Source: Flavobacterium enshiense DK69
GTDB taxonomy: Bacteria > Bacteroidota > Bacteroidia > Flavobacteriales > Flavobacteriaceae
Length of the DNA stretch: 64,000 bases
Direction of reading: 5' to 3'
Assembly: GCF_000498495.1 (NCBI RefSeq)
Contig: NZ_AVCS01000016.1
Coordinates: forward strand, 1-64,000
Of this stretch, positions 54,600 through 63,529 are shown one piece after another; the stretch's first letter is position 1; the number at the start of each line of letters is the position of its first letter. The position numbers and the translations under genes are program-made. The notes under the pieces were generated by a model that saw only the letters and a list, made by a program, of their open reading frames with translations, did no database searches and was not told the DNA's origin.

Positions 54600-54919
54600 C
54601 TCCCTTGTTTTTTAATTAACTATTTTCACCCTCCATAATAAATTCAACGAAAAAGCATAAAATCAAATTCAAAACACACAACCAAAAACATACATCTATT
54701 TGATTTACACAAAGTTACGATATAAAAAAAACAAAAGACAGAATTTTAAAAGTTTCATGACAAACTAAAGCTCCTATTTACTTGAATAATAAAGAATATC
54801 TTAAAAAGTATTCTTTATTTATTATTTACTAATTCAATTGTAATTCCGGTTTCAAAATATTCATAAATCGAAATCCTAACTCATAACAATTTTCGTATTT
54901 TCGCTAAATATTTATAAGC
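54600..54919. other. Divergent regulatory region with an 11-bp palindrome
   Basis: About 320 bases between the kinase gene (minus) and mlaE (plus). A minus-strand -7 box TAACTTTG lies at 54710-54717 (111 bases before the kinase start). AATAAAGAATA and TATTCTTTATT (54788-54798 and 54809-54819) form a perfect 11-base inverted repeat with a 10-base loop. No ORF is seen. Confidence 0.5.
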
Positions 54920-55663
54920 ATGATTCGATATTTATCCCAAATAGGAAAATACTTTTTGATGTTGAAGGAAGTCTTCAACAAGCCGACAAAATGGTCCATG
55001 ATGAAGCAACTTATCATGAAGGAAATAGACGATTTAGTCATGGGGTCTTTAGGAATTGTAGCCTTCATCTCGTTCTTCGTGGGCGGCGTTGTGGCGATTC
55101 AGACGGCATTAAACCTAACCAACCCGTTGATTCCGAAATACCTGATAGGATTTGCAACACGTCAGTCGGTTATTCTTGAGTTCGCCCCTACCTTCATTTC
55201 TATCATTATGGCCGGTAAAGTGGGATCGTTCATCACTTCAAGTATAGGAACTATGAGGGTTACAGAACAAATTGACGCTTTGGAAGTAATGGGTGTAAAC
55301 TCGTTGAATTATCTTGTATTCCCTAAAATTGTAGCCATGATGTTATACCCGTTCGTAATCGGACTAAGTATGTTCCTGGGAATTTTTGGCGGATGGATAG
55401 CCGGTGTTTATGGAGGGTTTGCTTCGAGTACTGAATTCCAAACCGGGCTTCAGGTAGAATTCATACCGTTTCACGTGACTTACGCGTTCATCAAAACGGT
55501 TTGTTTTGCTTTTTTATTAGCGACGATTCCGTCTTTTCACGGGTATTACATGAAAGGTGGCGCTTTGGAAGTTGGAAAGGCCAGCACAACTTCGTTCGTT
55601 TGGACTTCCGTTGCTATTATTTTGGTGAATTATATCCTAACACAATTACTGTTAAGCAAATAA
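54920..55663 (+). CDS. mlaE: MlaE-family lipid ABC transporter permease
   Basis: 247 residues with about five membrane helices. FISFFVGGVVAIQTALNL and VILEFAPTFISIIMAGKVGS, followed by MRVTEQIDALEVMGVNSLNYLVFPKIVAM (read in parts), are hallmarks of the MlaE/YrbE permease, which with MlaF moves phospholipids between outer and inner membranes. The stop precedes mlaF by four bases, so they form an operon. The MCE-domain gene (mlaD) is not in the window after mlaF, where a terminator follows. Confidence 0.93.
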   Translation: MIRYLSQIGKYFLMLKEVFNKPTKWSMMKQLIMKEIDDLVMGSLGIVAFISFFVGGVVAIQTALNLTNPLIPKYLIGFATRQSVILEFAPTFISIIMAGKVGSFITSSIGTMRVTEQIDALEVMGVNSLNYLVFPKIVAMMLYPFVIGLSMFLGIFGGWIAGVYGGFASSTEFQTGLQVEFIPFHVTYAFIKTVCFAFLLATIPSFHGYYMKGGALEVGKASTTSFVWTSVAIILVNYILTQLLLSK

Positions 55664-55667
55664 TAAG

Positions 55668-56438
55668 ATGATTGAGGTAAAAAATGTAGAGAAATCCTTT
55701 GGAGAACAGAAGGTCTTAAAAGGAATCACAACCAGTTTTGAAACCGGAAAAACCAACCTGATTATCGGACAGTCTGGTTCCGGAAAAACGGTTTTGCTTA
55801 AAAGTTTATTGGGAATTCATAAACTGGATTCAGGCACAATCTCTTTTGATGGCCGAATTTATTCCGATATGAATGACGATGAAAAAAGAGAATTGCGAAC
55901 CGAAATAGGAATGGTATTTCAGGGAAGCGCACTTTTTGATTCGATGACAGTAGAGGAAAACATAGGTTTCCCGCTGAAGATGTTCTCAAACAAAAATTCA
56001 CGCGAAATTAAAGAACGTGTTGATTTTGTAATCGATCGTGTAAAACTGATTAATGCACATACAAAGAAACCATCCGAGATATCGGGAGGTATGCAAAAAC
56101 GTGTGGCGATTGCTCGTGCGATAGTAAACAATCCGAAGTATTTATTCTGTGACGAACCTAACTCCGGACTGGATCCTAAAACCGCTGTGGTTATTGACAA
56201 CCTTATCCAGGAAATCACGGAAGAATACAACATCACAACCGTTATCAATACACACGACATGAACTCAGTAATGGAAATCGGAGAAAAAATCGTGTTCCTG
56301 AAAGAAGGCGTTTTAGCTTGGGAAGGTACTAAAAAGGAAATTTTCAAAACCGACAACGAAGCGATTGTGGATTTTGTTTACTCGTCAGAATTATTCAAAA
56401 AAGTTAGAAAGGCGCAAAACAGGGCCGACAAATTATAA
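55668..56438 (+). CDS. mlaF: MlaF-family ABC transporter ATP-binding protein
   Basis: 256 residues. Walker A is GQSGSGKT (34-41), the Q-loop is EIGMVFQGSALF, the signature is ISGGMQKRVAIARAI, Walker B and the following glutamate are YLFCDEPNSGLDP, and the switch His is in VINTHDMNS. This is the set of an active ATPase, and SALFDSMTVEENIGFPL is typical of MlaF/Ttg2A. Co-transcribed with mlaE and ended by a strong hairpin. Confidence 0.95.
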   Translation: MIEVKNVEKSFGEQKVLKGITTSFETGKTNLIIGQSGSGKTVLLKSLLGIHKLDSGTISFDGRIYSDMNDDEKRELRTEIGMVFQGSALFDSMTVEENIGFPLKMFSNKNSREIKERVDFVIDRVKLINAHTKKPSEISGGMQKRVAIARAIVNNPKYLFCDEPNSGLDPKTAVVIDNLIQEITEEYNITTVINTHDMNSVMEIGEKIVFLKEGVLAWEGTKKEIFKTDNEAIVDFVYSSELFKKVRKAQNRADKL

Positions 56439-56474
56439 AAAAAACGGAGTCAAAATTGACTCCGTTTTTTTTAT
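56439..56474. terminator. Bidirectional terminator after mlaF
   Basis: AAAACGGAGTCAA / TTGACTCCGTTTT stem (56441-56453 and 56456-56468) with A and T runs. It lies between convergent mlaF and the mannose-1-phosphate guanylyltransferase gene. Confidence 0.9.
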
Positions 56475-56483
56475 ACAGTTTAT

Positions 56484-57548
56484 TTACTTCAATTCGTTCG
56501 CCATTGCGGTTATCCTCTTGATGTCTTGCTCTTTGCCTTTTGGATAAATCAACAACACATCGTCTTTATCAACAATAATAAAATCCTGAAGTCCATCAAC
56601 AACAACAAGTTTCTTTCCTTCTGTACGGATTATGTTGTTAGATGCATTCTCAAGAATTACTGTAGCATTCACTACTGCATTATCCTGTTCATCTTTCGGC
56701 AATTTATCATATAATGAACCCCAGGTACCTAAATCGTTCCAGTCGAATGTTGCCGGTAAAACATACACATTTTGTGCTTTCTCCAAGATGGCATAATCCA
56801 CCGAAATGTTCTCGGAATTAGGATAATATTCTTTTATGAACTGTTTTTCATCCGCAGTATTAAGAACATCAAATCCGTTCATAAATTCTGAATACATCAC
56901 CGGATTAAAATCCTCGTAAGCTTTCAAAATAGATTCTACGCTCCACACAAATATCCCTGCATTCCAAAGAAAATTTCTGCTCTGAATAAACTTTCTGGCC
57001 GTGGCATAATCCGGTTTTTCACGGAACTGTACCACTTTTTTTATCGGTCGTGAATCCAATTTATCGTATTCAATATAACCGTAACCAGTATTTGGAAATG
57101 TCGGCAAAATTCCCAGTGTCATTAATTTGTCTTCACGCTCGCAAAAATCAAAGGCATGTTGCAAATTAGAGACAAACTGCAATTCATCTTCTATCCAATG
57201 ATCGCTGGGCGCCACCACCATAACAGCGTTCGGATTTTGTTTTTTTATTTTCAGCGATGCATATAAAATACACGGAGCGGTATTTCGCATAGCAGGCTCC
57301 AAAACAATCTGCTCCTGTTTCACCCCCGGAAGTTGTTCCAAAATCAAGTCGTTGTAAACCTCATTGGTAAGGATTAAGATATTTTCTTTCGGGATCAACT
57401 GTGACAAACGGCTGAACGTTTTTTGAATCAGCGTCTCCCCAGTTCCCAACATATCGTGAAACTGTTTTGGAAATTCTGTTGTACTTACAGGCCAAAATCG
57501 GGAGCCTACTCCACCGGCCATTACTATTGCATAATAATTCTTATTCAT
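56484..57548 (-). CDS. manC: Mannose-1-phosphate guanylyltransferase
   Basis: 354 residues, so only the nucleotidyltransferase part without the isomerase domain of the bifunctional form. MAGGVGSRFWPVSTTEFPKQF (residues 10-30, in parts) is the signature loop with the FPKQ motif, VVAPSDHWI supplies the acidic metal site, and NTGYGYIEYD, VVQFREKPD and FLWNAGIFVW are the mannose-1-P-GTP signature. It makes GDP-mannose for glycan synthesis. The gene is last in a unit with the SDR and SprT-like genes (38 bases after the latter). Confidence 0.93.
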   Translation of the reverse strand: MNKNYYAIVMAGGVGSRFWPVSTTEFPKQFHDMLGTGETLIQKTFSRLSQLIPKENILILTNEVYNDLILEQLPGVKQEQIVLEPAMRNTAPCILYASLKIKKQNPNAVMVVAPSDHWIEDELQFVSNLQHAFDFCEREDKLMTLGILPTFPNTGYGYIEYDKLDSRPIKKVVQFREKPDYATARKFIQSRNFLWNAGIFVWSVESILKAYEDFNPVMYSEFMNGFDVLNTADEKQFIKEYYPNSENISVDYAILEKAQNVYVLPATFDWNDLGTWGSLYDKLPKDEQDNAVVNATVILENASNNIIRTEGKKLVVVDGLQDFIIVDKDDVLLIYPKGKEQDIKRITAMANELK

Positions 57549-57586
57549 CTGTTTTAAACTTGATAAGTTACCGAGTTGTTGAGACC

Positions 57587-58186
57587 TTAATTTGGCAACA
57601 ACTCCACCTCGGCATTGGGGTTAAAAAGATAGATTCTCCCCGAATTTATCTCGACGCACTCGTACCGTTTGGTTCGCAGTGCTACTTTTTTAAATATTTT
57701 CCCGTTATGGATGCGAAACACACTCCCGTACGGTATTTCAAAGATATAATTTTTATCGCTAACCGGATCGAATTGTTTCAAAGCCAGCGACAAGGTTGCA
57801 TCGGTATCGCTGCTTGCTTTTGGATTTCTGAAATGCCTAGCAAGTAATGGCAGCAACTGACTGGGAAAAATCTCCGGACGTATAAAAGGCACCATCAAAC
57901 GCTGGAAAGTCAATTTCCATTCGTCCCCATGCGGCTTGATGTTTCTGCCGTATTTCTCGAAAGCCACCAAATGAGCAATCTCATGAATCAATGTTATCAG
58001 AAAGCGATATTTATTCAAACTTGCGTTGACAGTTATCTGATGAAAACCATCGGGATGCCTTCTGTAATCGCCATGGCGAGTCACACGCTCGTTCACGATT
58101 TTCAGGTGCACGTGATTTGCCCTGATCAGCTCAAAAACGGCCTCAACAGCTAGTTCGGGAATATACTTTTCTAAAATCGATTTCAT
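57587..58186 (-). CDS. SprT-like zinc metallopeptidase-domain protein
   Basis: 199 residues. ITLIHEIAHLVAFEKYG contains HEIAH (H68, E69, H72), and the third metal ligand is probably H86 in KPHGDEWK. The order and spacing fit the SprT/SPRTN family, which in eukaryotes cleaves DNA-protein crosslinks. The function in bacteria is not settled. The start abuts the SDR stop (58187), so the genes are translationally coupled or nearly so. Confidence 0.9.
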   Translation of the reverse strand: MKSILEKYIPELAVEAVFELIRANHVHLKIVNERVTRHGDYRRHPDGFHQITVNASLNKYRFLITLIHEIAHLVAFEKYGRNIKPHGDEWKLTFQRLMVPFIRPEIFPSQLLPLLARHFRNPKASSDTDATLSLALKQFDPVSDKNYIFEIPYGSVFRIHNGKIFKKVALRTKRYECVEINSGRIYLFNPNAEVELLPN

Positions 58187-58864
58187 TTACGGAGTGGTTG
58201 AGGATACCTGCAACACTTTTCCATTGTAATATTTATTTCCGGTAAGTGCGAAGTTAAAAATGTAATCAGCCATTTCTTTTGCCGTTATTGGCGCTTCATA
58301 TCCTGGAAAGGCTTCCTGTAACATTTCCGTCTGAACCGCCCCCAAAGCCAACACATTGAATGCAATTCCGCTTTCTTTGTACTCTTCAGCCAGCACTTCT
58401 GTCAGGGTAATTACAGCACCCTTACTGGAACTGTAAGCCGTAAGCCCCGGAAACTTCATGCTGCCCTGGATTCCTCCCATAGAACTTATGGTTACAACGT
58501 GACTTCCCTTTTCAAGAAACGGGAGACAGATTCGGGTTAAATTAGCTACGCCAAAAACATTCACTTTATAAACATTTTCGAATTCCTCTGCAGACATCTT
58601 TCCGAAAGACTTCGACAAAAGCGATCCTGCATTATGAATAATTACATCCACTCTCTTCCAGTCGGAAGCAATAAAATGAGTTACTTTTTCCAAATCCTCT
58701 TCTAAAGCCAGATCAACACTTAAACAAGTTATATTTTCATTTCCGAGCAGCTCTGGAGCAATTTTTCTGGAAATTGACAACACCCTATGACCGGCTCCCG
58801 CAAACTGAAGGGCCAATTCACGCCCTATTCCTCGGGAAGTCCCTGTAATGATGATATTTTTCAT
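58187..58864 (-). CDS. Short-chain dehydrogenase/reductase
   Basis: 225 residues, slightly short for the family. The NAD(P) loop is TGTSRGIG (8-15), NAG at 78-80, the catalytic Ser near 127 (TISSMGG), Y144 and K148 in YSSSKGA. It is a classical SDR of unknown substrate. Followed directly by the SprT-like gene; that pairing is common in flavobacteria. A TAnnTTTG box upstream was not found. Confidence 0.88.
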   Translation of the reverse strand: MKNIIITGTSRGIGRELALQFAGAGHRVLSISRKIAPELLGNENITCLSVDLALEEDLEKVTHFIASDWKRVDVIIHNAGSLLSKSFGKMSAEEFENVYKVNVFGVANLTRICLPFLEKGSHVVTISSMGGIQGSMKFPGLTAYSSSKGAVITLTEVLAEEYKESGIAFNVLALGAVQTEMLQEAFPGYEAPITAKEMADYIFNFALTGNKYYNGKVLQVSSTTP

Positions 58865-58960
58865 ATGGAATTTATTCTTTTTATCTGTCTGAAGGAATTC
58901 GCACTTTCATTAAAAACGATTCACATATGTAAGTCCTTCATTCCTAAACTAAAATACTAA

Positions 58961-58991
58961 AAATCCCGTTCTGAATTTCAAAACGGGATTT
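58961..58991 (-). terminator. Terminator after the pyruvate dehydrogenase E2 gene
   Basis: AAATCCCGTT / AACGGGATTT hairpin (58961-58970 and 58982-58991). On the minus strand it follows the E2 stop by about 20 bases and ends in TTTAGTATTTTAG. Confidence 0.8.
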
Positions 58992-59012
58992 AATTTATTA
59001 TGAACAACAGGC

Positions 59013-60644
59013 TTACGCCAACATTGTTACAGGGTTTTCTAAAAACAATCTTAGCGTTTGTAAAAACTGCGCTCCAGTAGCACCATCAACTGTTCTGTGA
59101 TCACAAGCCAAAGTAAGCGTCATAGTGTTACCCACAACAATTTGTCCGTTTCTCACCACTGGTTTTTCTTCAATAGCTCCAACAGACAAAATAGCTGAAT
59201 TCGGCTGGTTAATAATCGATGTGAATGACTGAATACCAAACATACCTAAATTGGAAACAGTAAATGTACTACCTTCCATTTCTGCCGGTGTCAGTTTTTT
59301 GCTTTTCGCTTTTACTGCCAAATCTTTCACATTAGCACCAATTTGAGACAAACTCATTTGATCCGTAAAGTTCAAAACCGGTACTACCAATCCATCTTCA
59401 ACAGCTACAGCAACTCCAACATTCACATGGTGATTGATAACCATTGCATCCTCTCTCCATTGTGAATTTACTTGTGGATGTTTTTTCAATGCCATTGCGC
59501 AAGCTTTCACCACCATATCATTGAATGAAACTTTCGTATCCGGAACAGTATTGATAACCGCTCTTGATTTCATTGCCTCATCCATTGCTACTTCAATAGT
59601 TAAGTAGTAATGAGGCGCAGTGAATTTCGATTCTGCCAAACGACGCGCAATCGTTTTACGCATTTGTGAATTTTTGATTTCCTCTTGGAATTTCTCTCCG
59701 GTAGGAACAAATGGTTTAACAGCAGGAGCTGCAGTAGAAGTCGCAGGGGCTGAAACCACCTGTGTAGCTGCAGCTTGAGGCGTAAATCCTTCCACATCGC
59801 TTTTCACGATTCTTCCGTTTTCGCCTGAACCTTTTACCTGAGAAAGATCAATGCCTTTTTCCTGTGCAATTTTCTTTGCCAACGGAGATGCAAAAACTCT
59901 ACCTCCTGTATTTGTATTTTGTACCGGAGCAGCAGGAGTTTCTGCTTTTACTTCAGCCGCTTTTTCAGTAGCAGGAGCCGTTTCAGCGCCACCTGATTTG
60001 AAACCGGCTACGACACCGGTAACATCTGTCCCCGCAGGTCCAATAATTGCTAAAATACTGTCAACCGGAGCTGTTTGCCCTTCGTTAACTCCAATATATA
60101 AAAGCGTTCCGGAATTGAATGATTCAAATTCCATTGTCGCTTTATCAGTTTCAATCTCTGCAAGGATATCCCCTTCTTTTACTTCGTCACCAACTTTTTT
60201 CAACCAAGTCGCCACCGTTCCGTCAGTCATAGTATCACTTAAACGCGGCATGGTTACCACTTTTACACCTGCAGGAAGTGCTGCAGCCGGTTTAGCTACG
60301 CTCGATTCGGCCACTCCTTGGGTTGGAGCTTTAGTTTCAGTAACAGGCGCTGGTTCACTTTTAGTAGCTGAAGCACCTCCGCTCAATAAAGCAGAAATAT
60401 CTTCGCCTGGAGCACCAATAATTGCCAAAAGAGCATCTACCGGAGCCGATTCACCTTCCTGAATTCCTATATGCAATAATGTTCCTGTATTAAACGATTC
60501 GAACTCCATCGTAGCTTTGTCCGTTTCAATTTCAGCAAGAATATCACCTTCTTTAACAACATCCCCAACTTTTTTCAACCAAGTTGCCACAACTCCTTCG
60601 GTCATGGTGTCGCTTAAACGCGGCATTGTAATTACTACTGCCAT
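59013..60644 (-). CDS. pdhC: Pyruvate dehydrogenase E2, dihydrolipoyl acetyltransferase
   Basis: 543 residues. Two lipoyl domains, with lipoyl lysines K43 and K168 in ETDKATMEFESF, are joined by Ala/Pro/Thr linkers. A peripheral subunit-binding domain (RVFASPLAKKIAQEKGIDLS, about 254-290) and the catalytic acetyltransferase core follow, ending in DHRTVDGATGAQFL with the catalytic His about 516. It transfers acetyl groups to CoA. E1alpha ends six bases upstream. E1beta (pdhB) and E3 are not in the window. Confidence 0.97.
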   Translation of the reverse strand: MAVVITMPRLSDTMTEGVVATWLKKVGDVVKEGDILAEIETDKATMEFESFNTGTLLHIGIQEGESAPVDALLAIIGAPGEDISALLSGGASATKSEPAPVTETKAPTQGVAESSVAKPAAALPAGVKVVTMPRLSDTMTDGTVATWLKKVGDEVKEGDILAEIETDKATMEFESFNSGTLLYIGVNEGQTAPVDSILAIIGPAGTDVTGVVAGFKSGGAETAPATEKAAEVKAETPAAPVQNTNTGGRVFASPLAKKIAQEKGIDLSQVKGSGENGRIVKSDVEGFTPQAAATQVVSAPATSTAAPAVKPFVPTGEKFQEEIKNSQMRKTIARRLAESKFTAPHYYLTIEVAMDEAMKSRAVINTVPDTKVSFNDMVVKACAMALKKHPQVNSQWREDAMVINHHVNVGVAVAVEDGLVVPVLNFTDQMSLSQIGANVKDLAVKAKSKKLTPAEMEGSTFTVSNLGMFGIQSFTSIINQPNSAILSVGAIEEKPVVRNGQIVVGNTMTLTLACDHRTVDGATGAQFLQTLRLFLENPVTMLA

Positions 60645-60650
60645 AATCGA

Positions 60651-61649
60651 TTATAATTTATGTGGTATAAATGGATAATTTTCCTGCTCGTAAACAACAT
60701 CATACAGCTGATTCAACTCTGGGAATGGAGATTCTTCAGCAAATTTTTCGCACTCATCCACCAAATCTTTTACTCTTTGGTCGACAGCTTCGATTTCTGC
60801 CTCAGTTGCGTATTTATTTTCTTTGATAATATCAAGCACCTGAGTAATAGGGTCGATTTTTCTATACTCGTCTACCTCTTCTTTGGTTCTGTAGTGTTGA
60901 GCATCCGACATCGAATGACCTCTGTAACGGTACGTTTTCATTTCCAGGAAAGTTGGTCCGTCACCACGACGCGCTCTTTCGATTGCTTCGTGCATCGCTT
61001 CCGCAACTTTAATCGGATTCATGGCATCCACTGGTCCGCATGGCATTTCGTATCCTAATCCTAATTTCCAGATATCGGTATGGTTCGCTGTTCTTTCAAC
61101 AGACGTACCCATTGCATAACCATTATTTTCAACGATGAATACCACAGGAAGTTTCCACAACATGGCCATATTGAAAGCCTCGTGAAGCGATCCCTGACGA
61201 GCAGCTCCGTCACCGAAATAAGTTAGCGTAACACCTCCGGTTCCGAAATACTTGTCAGCAAAAGCAATTCCGGCTCCTACTGGAATTTGAGCACCAACGA
61301 TACCGTGACCACCATAAAAACCGTGTTCCTTATCGAAAATATGCATCGATCCTCCCATCCCTTTAGATGTACCGGTAACTTTTCCTAACAGTTCTGCCAT
61401 AACTCGCTTGGGATCAGTTCCCATACCGATTGGCTGAACGTGGTTACGGTAAGCCGTGATCATTTTGTCCTTAGATAAGTCCATCGCGTGTAAAGCTCCC
61501 GCTAATACCGCCTCCTGTCCGTTATATAAGTGCAAGAATCCACGAACTTTCTGTTGAATGTATAATGCAGCGAGTTTGTCTTCGAACTTTCTCCAGAACT
61601 GCATGTCTTCATACCATTTAAGGTAAACTTCTTTTGTAATTGGTTTCAT
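60651..61649 (-). CDS. pdhA: Pyruvate dehydrogenase E1 component, alpha subunit
   Basis: 332 residues from the ATG at 61649. A longer frame to 61703 contains the promoter, so I reject it. Thiamine diphosphate binding: GDGAARQGSLHEAFNMA with ENNGYAMGT (GDG...NN motif), and GHGIVGAQIPVGAGIAFA before it. The loop YRYRGHSMSDAQ is the phosphorylation-loop equivalent. It decarboxylates pyruvate with E1beta, encoded elsewhere. Operon with pdhC. A TATTTTTG -7 box lies about 40 bases before the ATG. Confidence 0.96.
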   Translation of the reverse strand: MKPITKEVYLKWYEDMQFWRKFEDKLAALYIQQKVRGFLHLYNGQEAVLAGALHAMDLSKDKMITAYRNHVQPIGMGTDPKRVMAELLGKVTGTSKGMGGSMHIFDKEHGFYGGHGIVGAQIPVGAGIAFADKYFGTGGVTLTYFGDGAARQGSLHEAFNMAMLWKLPVVFIVENNGYAMGTSVERTANHTDIWKLGLGYEMPCGPVDAMNPIKVAEAMHEAIERARRGDGPTFLEMKTYRYRGHSMSDAQHYRTKEEVDEYRKIDPITQVLDIIKENKYATEAEIEAVDQRVKDLVDECEKFAEESPFPELNQLYDVVYEQENYPFIPHKL

Positions 61650-61689
61650 TGTTGCTCTTTTAAGCTTTATTACACAATTTTGCGAAGGG

Positions 61690-61697
61690 CAAAAATA
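61690..61697 (-). promoter_or_regulatory. TAnnTTTG -7 box for pdhA-pdhC
   Basis: TATTTTTG on the minus strand, 40 bases before the pdhA ATG. No well-spaced TTG was found 17-23 bases upstream. Confidence 0.4.
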
Positions 61698-61745
61698 ACA
61701 CATCTTGTTAAGAAGTGAAAATTTAACCCCATTAAATTACTCTTT

Positions 61746-62228
61746 TTATAGAAAGTTTTTATCAAACATCAGTGGCAGCAAACTCTTCAGGGAATCTGAT
61801 TTATACACTTCACCCACAGCGCCCATAAAATAAATCTCAATTGGCTGTTCCTGACGGATTTCATACTCCGCTATAGACTGACGACAGGCCCCACATGGAG
61901 GAATAGGCTCTGACACTTCTTTGCTGTCCGCTGTTGCGGAAATTGTCATTTTTAAAATCTTAGCTTCCGGATAAATTGCCCCAGCCTGAAATATAGCAAC
62001 CCGCTCTGCACACAATCCGGACGGATACGCAGCGTTCTCCTGATTAGAACCCAAAACAACCTTTCCGTTATCCAGTAAAATTGCAGCACCTACCCTGAAT
62101 TTGGAATAAGGCGCATAAGCTTTTTTCCGTACAACCACAGCCTGAACCATCAGATCCTTTATCTCGGGAGCAAGTTCATCGATAGAATCGTAAACTAAAA
62201 AAGAGGCAGTCACATTAATACTTTTCAT
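61746..62228 (-). CDS. cdd: Cytidine deaminase
   Basis: 160 residues. The zinc motif is present as LCAERVAIF (Cys ligand and catalytic Glu of CAE) and PPCGACRQ (two Cys ligands), in the homotetrameric CDA form, and APYSKFRVGAAILLDNG is the substrate-binding segment. It deaminates cytidine and deoxycytidine to uridines. Separate from porV by a terminator, and 43 bases beyond the 61703 end of the longer pdhA frame. Confidence 0.96.
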   Translation of the reverse strand: MKSINVTASFLVYDSIDELAPEIKDLMVQAVVVRKKAYAPYSKFRVGAAILLDNGKVVLGSNQENAAYPSGLCAERVAIFQAGAIYPEAKILKMTISATADSKEVSEPIPPCGACRQSIAEYEIRQEQPIEIYFMGAVGEVYKSDSLKSLLPLMFDKNFL

Positions 62229-62251
62229 CTGATCGTATTATTACAGACAAA

Positions 62252-62285
62252 AAATCCAAACTCATTACAAGTTTGGATTTTTTAT
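62252..62285 (-). terminator. Terminator after porV
   Basis: AAATCCAAAC / GTTTGGATTT hairpin (62252-62261 and 62271-62280) with T runs on both sides. It lies between porV and cdd, both minus. Confidence 0.85.
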
Positions 62286-62301
62286 TCTTTATTCTTATCT
62301 A

Positions 62302-63477
62302 TTAATATTCGTCATAGGAATCCCCAAAACTAAATGACAGAGAGAAACGCAATGTATTTTCCAATGGGTTTCTTACTGTTGATGTTGAGAACAAATACGA
62401 AACATCAACTTTAACGATATTGTATTTGAATCCGGCACCTATAGTAGCATATTGTCGAGCACCTTTATCTGGACTCTCATGAAAGTATCCCGTTCTGAAA
62501 GCAAAAGAATCCTGATACCAGTATTCAGCTCCTAATGCCCAAGCGATTTCTTTCATTTCTTCACTAAATCCTCCAGGAGCATCACCAAAAGACTTAAATA
62601 TCCCTTCAAACCAACCAATTTGTCGGTACTCCTCGTTCGCAATTGAATAATCCGTATTATCAACGTCACCGTCACCATCTTCGTCACCAACTTCCTGAGG
62701 AGTTGGAACCATCAGTTTATTTATCTCCGCTAAAGCCGTAACCTTATTATATTCATCCAAAATAAAATCAAAACTACCTCCTAATTTGAAATTGGCAGGA
62801 AGGAAGTTAGAACTTCTTTCAATATCACCGTCATAAGAAATTTTCGGCCCCATATTCTGTAGGTTTAAACCAATACGGTATCTGGCATTAAAATCACTCA
62901 TTGCGAATTCTTCCGACTGATAAAACCCGGAAACATCCACCGCAAATGAATTAGCGGAAGAAGCATCGGTATTGCCATCAGGAATTTTTAAGTTGGAACG
63001 GATATAACGGCCCGCTACACCCATCGAAAACTGATCGCTTAATTTCAATGAGTAAGAAAGATCAAAAGCCAATTCATTCGGACTTACCGTTCTTGGAATT
63101 TCATTAGGATCACCTGTTTCTCTTAATTCAATATCCCCTAACCCGAAATAACGCAAACTAGCCGCAAAAGCACTTCGTTCATTAAAACGATCATAAAAAG
63201 TAACTTGACTTAATGATATATCATTTGCAATACTGGTCAAATAAGGCGTATAACTTACAGAAACCCCAAACTTAGTAGGTGAAAAAGCATATTTTGAAGG
63301 ATTGTATTGTTGTGAGAAAACATCGGCTGAAGTTGCCACTCCCATATCAGCGACACCAGCTGCACGAGCATCCGCAGCTATCAATAAAAAAGGAACTCCT
63401 GTCGTAATCACATTTTCCTGCGCCTTAACAAACTGAACAACAAGCAGAAACAATGACACTATGGCTATTTTTTTCAT
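62302..63477 (-). CDS. porV: Type IX secretion outer-membrane protein PorV (LptO)
   Basis: 391 residues. Signal peptide (IAIVSLFLLVVQFVKA), then an FadL-like outer-membrane beta-barrel, with ADARAAGVADMGVATSADVFSQQYNPSKYAF near the start, as in PorV. It shuttles cargo from the translocon to PorU for sorting-signal cleavage. Aromatic and charged beta strands (ISLSQVTFYDRF, FSFGDSYDEY) continue to the end, and a calcium-like loop DEDGDGDVD is present. Its own promoter (63500-63529) overlaps the porU 3' end; porU lies 38 bases upstream. Confidence 0.95.
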   Translation of the reverse strand: MKKIAIVSLFLLVVQFVKAQENVITTGVPFLLIAADARAAGVADMGVATSADVFSQQYNPSKYAFSPTKFGVSVSYTPYLTSIANDISLSQVTFYDRFNERSAFAASLRYFGLGDIELRETGDPNEIPRTVSPNELAFDLSYSLKLSDQFSMGVAGRYIRSNLKIPDGNTDASSANSFAVDVSGFYQSEEFAMSDFNARYRIGLNLQNMGPKISYDGDIERSSNFLPANFKLGGSFDFILDEYNKVTALAEINKLMVPTPQEVGDEDGDGDVDNTDYSIANEEYRQIGWFEGIFKSFGDAPGGFSEEMKEIAWALGAEYWYQDSFAFRTGYFHESPDKGARQYATIGAGFKYNIVKVDVSYLFSTSTVRNPLENTLRFSLSFSFGDSYDEY

Positions 63478-63499
63478 TTTTTTACAAGAATTTATTCAA

Positions 63500-63529
63500 C
63501 AAATATACTATTTTCTTAAAGTATTACAA
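63500..63529 (-). promoter_or_regulatory. Canonical promoter of porV inside the porU 3' end
   Basis: TATATTTG -7 box (63500-63507) and TTG (63527-63529) spaced 19 bases apart, matching the flavobacterial consensus exactly. The -33 element lies inside porU. Confidence 0.7.

Noticed and set aside
59851..60462. A 203-residue plus-strand open frame over pdhC
   Set aside because: It is the antisense of the Ala-rich linkers and lipoyl domains; its Ser/Thr/Pro-rich product matches no fold and pdhC is unambiguous.
61650..61703. Longer pdhA start at 61703
   Set aside because: The extra 18 residues cover the TATTTTTG promoter box and are absent from the family N-terminus as I know it.
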